64,000 bases of DNA from JAWKRB01 sp041389885 (lineage in GTDB: Bacteria; Myxococcota_A; Polyangia; Polyangiales; Ga0077539): assembly GCA_041389885.1 (NCBI GenBank), contig JAWKRB010000016.1, positions 62,001 through 126,000 on the forward strand. Direction: 5' to 3'. This document shows positions 18,915-27,739 of the stretch, in pieces. The notes under the pieces are model-generated. The model made no database searches. It was not told where the DNA came from and saw only the letters and a list, made by a program, of their open reading frames with translations. Made by a program: the position numbers and the translations under genes. Position 1 is the first letter of the stretch. Each line of letters begins with the position of its first letter.

Positions 18915-19844
18915 CTAGCGCGGCCGTGGCTTCACCGTCGGCGAATACTCCCCCCGCAGCGCGCGCTCGATGACCGTACGCGAGAGCGCCAGGTCGCCCT
19001 CGATGACGATCCCCCCGCGCATCAGCACCCGCGGCGCCACCGCGGCCACCGCCGCGCCGCCCACGAACCACGGCAGGCCCTCGCACTCGTCGGCGTAGGC
19101 GTCGGTGAGGGCGCGCACGCGCTGCACGTCTGGCGCGAGGGTGATCGAGAGCCCCACCGCGCGCGGCGACATGCTCCGCACCGCGTCGCCCAGCGCCGTC
19201 GGCGGGACCCTGGCGCCGAGATCCACCGACCGGATGCCCCAGGACGCGAGACGAATCGCGACGCCGTGCATCCCAAGCGCGTGGTCCTCGTCTTCGAAGC
19301 ACGCGAGCAACACCAGCGGGAGGCTCCCGTCGGGTTGGACCATCCTCGCGACGTCGCGGGTGACGGCCCCCACGGCGGCCGAGGCGAGGTGCTCCTGCGC
19401 GACGCTGAGCTCGCCCTCGGCCCAGAGCTCGCCGATGGTGCGCATCAGCGGCGCGAACACGCGCTCGTGCACCACCGCCGCGGGGCCCAGGTACGCGGCG
19501 CGCGCGGCCTCGGCATGCACCGCCGCGGCGTCGTAGGCCTGAACCGCGTCGAGGATCCGCGTGATCGACTCCTGATAGATGTCGACCGGCGCGTGCTCCT
19601 CGGGCTCCTGCGCGGAGCTCCGAACCTCGCGCGCCGCCTGGCTGATCGCGACGCCGCTCGCGCTGAGGTCGCGGAGCTTGCGCACCATCTCCACGTCGCG
19701 AACGCTGTAGAGCCGGTACGCCGACTCGCTGCGCGCGGGCTGCGGGATGCCGTACCGGCGCTCCCACGCCCGGAGCGTCGCGGCGGGCACGCCGGTGAGC
19801 TCGGCGACCCTCTGGATGCGGTAGCGTCCGCTTTCGTCGTCCAC
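18915..19844 (-). CDS. carH: CarH/CarA-type B12-dependent repressor
   Basis: A light-responsive repressor of carotenoid genes in known relatives: adenosylcobalamin allows DNA-bound tetramers in the dark, and light breaks them. The 309-residue protein has a MerR-type winged helix (residues 8-70; VAELTGVPAATLRAWERRYG, YRLYSVRDV). A four-helix cap carries the W-x9-EH signature (W141, E151, H152). The Rossmann B12 domain has E186-x-H188-x-x-G191, where H188 is the expected lower cobalt ligand. All hallmark residues for B12 binding are present. It is divergent from crtI with a 107-base gap, as expected for a direct regulator. Confidence 0.92.
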   Translation of the reverse strand: MDDESGRYRIQRVAELTGVPAATLRAWERRYGIPQPARSESAYRLYSVRDVEMVRKLRDLSASGVAISQAAREVRSSAQEPEEHAPVDIYQESITRILDAVQAYDAAAVHAEAARAAYLGPAAVVHERVFAPLMRTIGELWAEGELSVAQEHLASAAVGAVTRDVARMVQPDGSLPLVLLACFEDEDHALGMHGVAIRLASWGIRSVDLGARVPPTALGDAVRSMSPRAVGLSITLAPDVQRVRALTDAYADECEGLPWFVGGAAVAAVAPRVLMRGGIVIEGDLALSRTVIERALRGEYSPTVKPRPR

Positions 19845-19871
19845 GGTGAGAGCGGTGATGGCACCACATCT

Positions 19872-19884
19872 GATTCACTGAGTC
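19872..19884. promoter_or_regulatory. Candidate operator in the carH-crtI gap
   Basis: A near-palindrome GATTCACTGAGTC (6-base arms around a central C, one mismatch) lies between the divergent carH and crtI genes. It could be a binding half-site pair for a dimeric regulator such as CarH. Chance occurrence is not excluded. Confidence 0.25.
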
Positions 19885-19951
19885 CATGCGGCATTTCCGA
19901 GCTCAACGCTCGCGAGGCCGCGGTACACACCCCAACGAGGGACGCATTCTC

Positions 19952-21437
19952 ATGAGCGACAAGGCGACGCCTGCGGGCGCGAAGGCGGTGGTCATCGGCA
20001 GCGGATTCGGCGGGCTCGCCGCGGCGGTGCGCCTCGGCGCCCGGGGCTACGAGGTCACCGTGGTCGAGCGCAACGACCAGCTCGGGGGGCGCGCGCGCGT
20101 GCACGACCTCGAGGGGTACATCTTCGACGCGGGCCCGACGGTGGTCACCGCGCCCTTTCTCTTCGAAGAGCTCTGGACCCTCTGCGGCAAGACGATGTCC
20201 GACGACATCGACATGCGGCCGGTCGACCCGTTCTACAGCATCCGCTTTCACGACGGCGCGGTGTTCAATTACAACGGCGACCCCGAGCAGATGCGCCGCG
20301 AGGTCGCGCGCTTCAGCCCCGGCGACGTCGAGGGCTACGACCGCTTCGTGCGCGCCTCCGAGGAGATCTTTCGCGTGGGCTTCGAGCAGCTGGCGCACGT
20401 GCCCTTCCCCACCCTCGGGTCGATGCTGCGCATCGTGCCCGACATGGTGAAGCTCGAGAGCTACCGCACGGTGTACGGCCTGGTGTCGAAGTTCCTCCGC
20501 GACGACCGGCTGCGCCAGGTGATGAGCTTTCACCCGCTGCTCGTGGGCGGCAACCCCTTCTCCACCACGTCGATCTACACGCTGATCGCGTTCCTCGAGC
20601 GCAAGTGGGGCGTGCACTTTCCCATGGGGGGCACGGGCAAGCTGGTGCAGGGCATCGCGCGGCTCATCGAGGGACAGGGCGGCACCCTGCGCACCCACGC
20701 GGAGGTGAAGCAGATCCTCGTCGAGGGCGGCCGCGCCCGGGGCGTCGAGCTCGCGTCGGGGGAGCGCCTCGAGGCCGACGTCGTCGTCTCCAACGCCGAC
20801 ACCGCGTGGACCTACCGCTACCTCATCGCCCCCGAGCACCGTCGCCACTGGACCGACGCGCGCATCGAGCGCATGCGCTACTCGATGTCGCTCGTGGTCT
20901 GGTACTTCGGCACCAAGCGCAAGTACCCCGACGTGGCCCACCACACGATCATGCTCGGGCCGCGCTACAAGGAGCTGCTCGAGGACATCTTCGAGCGCAA
21001 GGTGCTGGCCGACGACTTCTCGCTCTACCTGCACCGCCCCACGGCGACCGACCCCTCGATGGCGCCCGACGGCTGCGAGGCGTTCTACGTGCTCTCGCCG
21101 GTGCCCCACCTCGACTCGGGGGTCGACTGGGCGAAGCGCGCCGAGCCCTACCGCAAGGCCATCGCGCGCTACCTCTCCGAGACCGTGCTCCCCGACCTCG
21201 AGGACAACCTCACCGTGAGCCACATGATCACCCCGCAGGGCTTTCAAGACGAGCTGCTGTCGTTCAAGGGCGCGGCCTTCGGCGTCGAGCCCGTGCTCAC
21301 CCAGAGCGCGTGGTTTCGCCCGCACAACGCGAGCGAAGACGTCGAGGGGCTGTACCTCGTCGGCGCCAGCACCCACCCCGGCGCGGGGATGCCCGGCGTG
21401 CTCTCGTCGGCGCGCGTGCTCGACAGCGTGGTCCCCG

Positions 21438-21454
<17 letters not shown>
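19952..21454 (+). CDS. crtI: Phytoene desaturase CrtI
   Basis: Desaturates phytoene to lycopene; FAD-dependent. The 500-residue protein begins with the dinucleotide fold (VVIGSGFGGLAAAVRLGARG), then VVERNDQLGGRARV and the GYIFDAGPTVVTAP segment. It ends with the bacterial CrtI signature (YLVGASTHPGAGMPGVL). All are standard for the family. The ATG at 19952 is chosen because the FAD fold begins a dozen residues later. The end overlaps crtB by 17 bases, so translation of the two is probably coupled. It is the first gene of the carotenoid operon opposite carH. Confidence 0.96.
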
Positions 21455-22375
<921 letters not shown>

Positions 22376-22379
<4 letters not shown>

Positions 22380-23794
22380 CGGCGCTCGACGAGGCCCGCG
22401 CGAGGGTGCGCGACGCCGCTGGAGACGAGCTCGTCGAGCGCCTCGAGCACCTCGACCGCTCGCGCGCTTCGCGCCCGCGGGACGACCGCCCTCCCCCGGC
22501 GCCCGACGCGCGCGCCGCCGTCGACTGCGACGTGGCGCTGGTGGGCTCGGGGCTCTCGACGCTCTACGCCGTCACCCTCGCCGCGCGGGGCTTGAAGGTC
22601 GCCGTCTTCGACCGCGCCCGCGCCGCCGTGGCGCACCGCGAGTGGAACGCCAGCGGGCCCGAGCTTCGACGACTCGTGCGCGCGGGGATCACCGACGACG
22701 CGGGCCTCGAGGAGATGATCGTCTCGCGCTACGACCACGGCGTGTGCCGCTGGCACGGCGGCGGGACCTACCCCGTGCGCGACGTGCTCGACCACGCGAT
22801 CGACGCCTCGACGCTGCTCACCCGCGCGCGGGAGCGGGCGAGGCCATGGGCGTGCGCTTCTACGACGGCCAGGCGCTGGTGGGCCACCGCGGCGCGGGGA
22901 GGCCGCGTGGCGCTGCGCTTTCAAGGCGCCGAGGGCGTGTTGGACCTCGTCGCGAGGGCGATGGTCGACGCGCGCGGCGCGAGCTCGCCCTCGGCGACCG
23001 CCGACCTCGTGTGCCCCACCGTCGGGGGCGTGCTCACCGGCCTCGAGGAGGGTGACGCGCCCGAGCAGATGAACCCCAGGGTGGGTGATATCCTCGTGAC
23101 GACCGAGCACGTCGAGGAGGGGAGGCAGCACATCTGGGAGGGCTTTCCCGGGAGGGCCGGAGAGACCACGGTGTACCTGTTCTTCTACGACCGCGCCGAG
23201 CGGGTGGGCGACGGGGCGCTGATGCGGCTCTACGCGCGGTTCTTCGCGCGCCTCGGTCGCTACAAGCGCGGCGACGCGCGGCTGGAGCGGGCGACCTTCG
23301 GGATGATCCCCGGGTGGTCGCGCCTGACCCCCGCGCCGCGGTCCCCCTCGCCGCGGGTGGTGCTCGTGGGCGACGCCGCCGCGCGGCAGAGCCCCCTGAC
23401 CTACTGCGGGTTCGGCGCGACGCTGCGCTCCCTCGACCCCGCGAGCGACGCGATCGTGAGGGTCGTCGAGGGCGCCGACGGGCGCGACGCCGCGGTCGAC
23501 GACGCGGCGGTGCACGCGGCGACCGGCGCGCTCGCGCACATGATCGCCTCGCCGCCCCGCGACCCCGCCGCGCTCAACCGGCTGCTCGACGCGGCCTTCG
23601 GCACGCTCCACGAGATGGGCCAGGAGCCCTTCGCCGCGCTGCTCCGCGACGAGATGAGCGCCCGCGACATCGTGCGCTTTCTCTCGCAGACCTCGGTGAA
23701 GGTCCCCGCGGTGTACCCCGAGGTGTTTCGGGTGCTGGGCGCGCGCGGGGTAGGACGCTGGGGCGCGGGCATCGCGCGGGGCCTGCTCGGGTGA
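22376..23794 (+). CDS. cruA: CruA-type lycopene cyclase-like flavoprotein (two compensating frameshifts)
   Basis: A 472-residue FAD protein with a dinucleotide fold near residues 51-80 (VDCDVALVGSGLSTLYAVTL), then the REWNASGPELRRLV and GLEEMIV stretch. This resembles the REWNIS...EL region of CruA/CruP lycopene cyclases rather than CrtY. LVGDAAARQSPLTYCGFG near the C-terminus fits the FAD-binding tail. Residues ~154-174 are out of frame. A G is missing in a run at 22836-22838 and one is extra at 22896-22899; corrected, the segment reads EAMGVRFYDGQALVGHRGAG. This is almost certainly sequence error. GTG start, overlapping crtB. Cyclisation of lycopene is inferred from family and location. Confidence 0.75.
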
Positions 23795-24537
23795 TCCCGT
23801 CGCAGAAGTCGCGGGCGTTCTCCTGGTGGTTCTCTCGCCACGCCCAGCGCCGCATCGAGGACGCGTTCTCGAGCGCTCGCGTGGCCGGCCTCGAGCACGC
23901 CCGCGAGGCGCTCCGCGCGGGCCCCTTCGTGGCCGTCTCGAACCACACCTCGTGGTGGGACCCGCTCACGGTCCTCTGGCTCACCCACCGCGTCCTGGGC
24001 GCCGACCTCTACGCCCTGATGAACGCCGCGAACCTGCGTCGCCTGCCCTTCTTCGGCCTCGTAGGCGCCGTCGGCGTCGACCGCGAAGCGCCCGGAGACG
24101 GCGCCCTCGCGACGGCCGAGGCGGTGCGGCTCCTCGACGCGCCCCGCCGCGTGGTGTGGGTCTTCGCCCAGGGCGATGAGCGAGCGATCTCGCTGCGCCC
24201 CTTGGGCTTTCGTCGCGGCTCGGCCGAGGTCTCGCGCGCGTCCCAGGCCCCCGCGGTGCCCTTCGCGCTGCGCTACGAGCACGGCGCCGAGGAGCGTCCG
24301 ATGCTGCTCGTTCGCGTGGGCGCGCCCATCGCCCCCACGCACGACGCCGTCGCCCTGCGCGAGGCCCACGAGCAGGCGGTCACGGCGCTGCTCGACCGCG
24401 TCGACGCCGACCTGCGCGCGGCGGACCTCGCTGCGTACGAGACGCTGCACGCCCGCGGTCCGAGCGCGCTAGGCGTGCTGGCCGAGGGTTGCCTGTCGGT
24501 GATGACCCGGCCCTTCGCGAAGGTCCCGCGGCGCTAG
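23791..24537 (+). CDS. PlsC-type acyltransferase in the carotenoid operon
   Basis: A 248-residue acyltransferase with the HX4D motif (NHTSWWDPL, near residue 50), a PFFGLVGAVGVDRE block, and VVWVFAQGDE as the third acyltransferase block. It starts at a GTG overlapping the cyclase stop (GTGA), so it is translationally coupled to the carotenoid genes. Green sulfur bacteria and some Bacteroidetes relatives use such enzymes (CruD) to acylate carotenoid sugars. A role in carotenoid acylation is therefore inferred here, but ordinary lysophosphatidate acylation is possible. Its stop overlaps the convergent sirtuin gene by four bases. Confidence 0.82.
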   Translation: MIPSQKSRAFSWWFSRHAQRRIEDAFSSARVAGLEHAREALRAGPFVAVSNHTSWWDPLTVLWLTHRVLGADLYALMNAANLRRLPFFGLVGAVGVDREAPGDGALATAEAVRLLDAPRRVVWVFAQGDERAISLRPLGFRRGSAEVSRASQAPAVPFALRYEHGAEERPMLLVRVGAPIAPTHDAVALREAHEQAVTALLDRVDADLRAADLAAYETLHARGPSALGVLAEGCLSVMTRPFAKVPRR

Positions 24538-25280
24538 CGAAGGTCGAAGAGACCCGGGAGCACCTCGCCGCTGCGTCCGCGAACGAAGTGCTCGAAGACG
24601 CCCACGTTCTCGGGCGGATCGAGGTTCACCAGCCACGTCTCGGCCCCCATCGCGCGGGCGCGCTCGACGAGTCCCGCGGCGGGGTACACCGCGCCGGAGG
24701 TCCCCGCGGCGAGAAAGATCCAGCGGCCCCTCGAGGCGCGGCGCATGAACGACTCGATGCGCATGAGGTCTGCGGGCTCGAGGGCCTCGCCGAACCACAC
24801 GATGTGCGGGCGCAGCAGCCCGAAGTCTCCCCGCGCGTCGCACTCGCCGCATCCCGGGACCTCGCCCTCGGCGTACACGGTTCGGTCCTCGACGGGGCCG
24901 TGGCCGCAGAGGGCGCCGCGGCTCATGAAGAGGTTGCCGTGCATCTCGACCACGCGCTCGCTGCCCGCGTCGCGGTGCAGCCCGTCGACGTTCTGCGTCG
25001 CCAGGAGAAAGCGGTCGCCCAGCCTCGCCTCGAGCGCCGAGAGCGCCTCGTGGCCGGGGTTCGGGCGGCAGCGCGACGCCCCCTCGCGCCGCTGCGAGTA
25101 GAAGCGCCACACCAGCACGGGGTCGGCCACGAAGCCCTCGTACGAGGCCACCTGCTCGACCGCGTGGTTCTCCCAGAGGCCGTTCGCGTCGCGAAAGGTC
25201 GGGATCCCGCTCTCCGCCGAGACCCCCGCGCCCGTGAGCACCAAGACCCGCGTGTCTGCGTCGACGACGATGCGATCCAT
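24534..25280 (-). CDS. cobB: Sir2-family NAD-dependent protein deacylase
   Basis: Removes acyl groups from lysines using NAD. The 248-residue protein has GAGVSAESGIPTFRD for NAD binding, TQNVDGLH and the catalytic His in VEMHGNL. VWFGEAL, a GTSGAVYPAAGL Rossmann segment and LVNLDPPE follow. A YxxR pair (FYSQR) marks class III sirtuins, whose members prefer succinyl- or malonyl-lysine. Only three Cys are clear in the zinc-module region (ALC, CGEC), so a structural zinc site may be incomplete. It is convergent with the carotenoid operon and not obviously part of it. Confidence 0.93.
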   Translation of the reverse strand: MDRIVVDADTRVLVLTGAGVSAESGIPTFRDANGLWENHAVEQVASYEGFVADPVLVWRFYSQRREGASRCRPNPGHEALSALEARLGDRFLLATQNVDGLHRDAGSERVVEMHGNLFMSRGALCGHGPVEDRTVYAEGEVPGCGECDARGDFGLLRPHIVWFGEALEPADLMRIESFMRRASRGRWIFLAAGTSGAVYPAAGLVERARAMGAETWLVNLDPPENVGVFEHFVRGRSGEVLPGLFDLR

Positions 25281-25383
25281 CGCCGAGTGCTAGCACAACC
25301 CTCTCGTGACAGTCTACGTCACACTGGCCGCGCGTTCCCCTTCGTCGGGTGCTACGAAGGGGGAGATGAAGGGAGGGTCGGAG

Positions 25384-25614
25384 ATGCGACGATTTCCAGC
25401 GGAGAACGACGACGGCGACGAGGTGGTGGAGGTCGAGGTGCGGGCGGCGCGCGGGGGCGCCACGGTGCGGGTTCGCTCGCTGCGCACGCGGGCCGCGCTG
25501 CTCTCGATACGGTGCCCCGACGACGAGGCCACGGCCTTCGCGGTGCTGTGCGCCGAGCGGTACTGCGCCGAGCGCGCGCTGCCCCTGGTGATGCGCGCCC
25601 GTCGGGCCGCGTAG
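25384..25614 (+). CDS. Small acidic/basic protein, unknown
   Basis: A 76-residue protein from the ATG at 25384, which has GGGAGG seven bases upstream. It reads as a short acidic N-terminus (ENDDGDEVVEVEVRAA) followed by a basic, hydrophobic part (VRVRSLRTRAALLSI) and a Cys pair. No signal peptide, and no family is recognised. An upstream ATG at 25366 is possible. It lies between the sirtuin start and the DUF4139 gene. Confidence 0.5.
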   Translation: MRRFPAENDDGDEVVEVEVRAARGGATVRVRSLRTRAALLSIRCPDDEATAFAVLCAERYCAERALPLVMRARRAA

Positions 25615-25723
25615 CGACGCCGCGTTGACAGGGGCGGGCGAAGCGCCGCAGAACGCTGGCGCGGGGAGCCGCGCCGCCAACGAAGCGTCGGCGGCGGGTG
25701 TCAGCGACCCGAGAGGTGTTCGT

Positions 25724-27670
25724 ATGAGATTCAAGCTTCGTGACATGCACGCGGCGCTCGCCGCGCTCGCCGCGCTCGCCGCCGCGCAGGGCTGCGCCCG
25801 CGGCCCCGCGGTGATCACCGACTCCACGCTCCCGATTCGCAGGGTGGTGGTCTATCGCAACGGCGTCGGCTACTTCGAGCGCCAGGGGCACGTCGAGGGG
25901 AGCCGCATCGGCTTTCGGGTGCAGCAGGGCGACGTCGGAGACTTTCTCGCGACGCTGGCGGTGATGGAGCGCGGCGGCTCGAGCGTGCGCGCCGCGGCCT
26001 TTCCGATGCCCGCCGAGGCCGTCGAGGGAGGGCCCACGCCGAGCCCCACCGACCGCCGCACCGTGTCGCTCTCTCTCGATGGGAGGGACCACGACCTGGT
26101 GGTCGGGTACACCGTCGAGACGCCGATCTGGCGCCCCTCGTACCGGCTGATCTTCGGCGAGGGCGGGCAGGCGCAGGTGCAGGCTTGGGGCATCGTGCAG
26201 AACGTCTCGGGGGAGGACTGGCACGACGTGCAGCTCGCGCTGGTCTCGGGCGCGCCGGTGTCGTTTCGCTCTGAGCTGGCGACCGCGGTGATCCCCACGC
26301 GCCCGGTGGTGACCGACCGCGGGGCGGTGATCGACAGCGTGCCGCAGGGCGAGACCACCCTCGCCCAGGACGAGGCGCCCCCGCCGCCGCCCCCTGCGCC
26401 CGTGGCGACCCCCGCCGCCGAAGGCGTCCTCGACTCGCTCGACGACGCGGGCGCCAGCAACTCCCCGGGACTCGGGCGTGGAGCCGGGGGCCTGCGCGCC
26501 CGCAGGGCTTCGGCGAGGCCCTCCGCGGCGCCGATGCCGGCGAGCAACACCGCGAGGTTCGCGGCGAACACCCGAGAAGCCTCGACGCGGTCGGCGGCGA
26601 CGCAGGCCCCGCGCAACCTCGCCTCCCTCGCCGCGCTCGCGGTGCAGGGCGGCGCGACGCGCTACGACCTCCCGCAGCGGGTGACGGTCCCCGATCACAG
26701 CGCGACGATGGTGATGCTGGTGGCGCGTGAGATCCCTGGCTCGCGCACCTACCTCTTCGCCCCCGACCCCGGCGTCGCGGCGTCGAGCAGCCACCCCTTT
26801 CACGTCGCGCGCTTTGAGAACCGCACCGGCGCGCTGCTCGAGCGCGGCCCCATCGCGATCTTCGAGCACGGGGCGTTCCTCGGGCAGGGGATGCTCGAGA
26901 CCCTCCCCGACGCGGCGTCGGCGACGGTCCCCTTCTCGCTGGAGCGCGCCATCGCCGTCGAGTCGTCGTCGAACTGGAACACCGAGGGCCAGCGCCTCGT
27001 GCGCATCCAACGCGCCCAGGTGAGCATCGAGCGCTACAACGTGCGCCGCACGACCTGGCGGGTTCGCAACGGCCTCGAGGCCGAGACCCGGGTGATCGTG
27101 CGGCAGTCCCTCGACGGCGCGCGCCTCTTCGAGCCGCCGCAGGGCACCGAGGAGTCAAACGGCAACGCCCTGGTCCCCGTGACGGTGCCGGGCCACGGGA
27201 ACGCCGAACAGGTCGTCGTCACCCGCTCCGCCTTCACCCAGAACCTCCCCTTCGACCACGAGCAGTCCGTGCTCGCCATCGAGGCCTACCTCAACCAGGG
27301 CCACGCGCCGGCCGCCGTCGCCACCACCCTGCGCACCGCCCTCGACATGCGACGGCAGCTCCAGGAGCTCCGAACGTCTCGCGACGCCGCGGTGCAGCGC
27401 CGCGACGACCTCCAGCGCAACGCCGAAGAGACCCGCGGCAACCTCCGCGCGATCGAGCGCAACCCCTCCGCGGCCGACCTGCGCGCGCAGCTCACCTCGC
27501 GGCTCAGCCGCGTCGCGACCGAGATCGACCAGGCCACCCGTCGCATCGTCGAGCTCGACACCCAGATGAGCGAGCGAAACGTGCGCCTCGTCGAGGCCCT
27601 GCGCGAGCTCTCCTTCGAGGCCGCTCCCCCCACGGGGAGCGACGCGCCCACGCCCCGCCCGGTGCGCTGA
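25724..27670 (+). CDS. DUF4139 lipoprotein with C-terminal coiled coil
   Basis: A 648-residue protein. The signal peptide ends in a lipobox (AAAQGC, Cys about residue 25). The beta-rich mature part has the DUF4139 features (VVVYRNGVGYFERQG, VGYTVETPIWRPSYRL, VQAWGIVQNVSGEDW, RTTWRVRNGLEAETRVIV). An Ala/Pro linker (about 205-290) lies in the middle. The C-terminal ~90 residues form an amphipathic coiled coil (QLQELRTSRDAAVQRRDDLQ, RVATEIDQATRRIVELD). Related proteins are mucoidy-inhibitor-A-like with no known activity. The ATG at 25724 has GAGAGG upstream. A perfect hairpin terminator follows. Confidence 0.8.
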   Translation: MRFKLRDMHAALAALAALAAAQGCARGPAVITDSTLPIRRVVVYRNGVGYFERQGHVEGSRIGFRVQQGDVGDFLATLAVMERGGSSVRAAAFPMPAEAVEGGPTPSPTDRRTVSLSLDGRDHDLVVGYTVETPIWRPSYRLIFGEGGQAQVQAWGIVQNVSGEDWHDVQLALVSGAPVSFRSELATAVIPTRPVVTDRGAVIDSVPQGETTLAQDEAPPPPPPAPVATPAAEGVLDSLDDAGASNSPGLGRGAGGLRARRASARPSAAPMPASNTARFAANTREASTRSAATQAPRNLASLAALAVQGGATRYDLPQRVTVPDHSATMVMLVAREIPGSRTYLFAPDPGVAASSSHPFHVARFENRTGALLERGPIAIFEHGAFLGQGMLETLPDAASATVPFSLERAIAVESSSNWNTEGQRLVRIQRAQVSIERYNVRRTTWRVRNGLEAETRVIVRQSLDGARLFEPPQGTEESNGNALVPVTVPGHGNAEQVVVTRSAFTQNLPFDHEQSVLAIEAYLNQGHAPAAVATTLRTALDMRRQLQELRTSRDAAVQRRDDLQRNAEETRGNLRAIERNPSAADLRAQLTSRLSRVATEIDQATRRIVELDTQMSERNVRLVEALRELSFEAAPPTGSDAPTPRPVR

Positions 27671-27696
27671 CCCCGCCCTCCCCCTCCGCCCGGGTC

Positions 27697-27723
27697 CTCT
27701 GGGGGGCTCCGATCCCCCCAGAG
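27697..27723. terminator. Bidirectional terminator hairpin
   Basis: A perfect 10-bp stem CTCTGGGGGG/CCCCCCAGAG with a 7-base loop between the convergent DUF4139 and VIT/VWA genes. Confidence 0.75.
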
Positions 27724-27739
27724 CCCCTCGGGACCCCGA

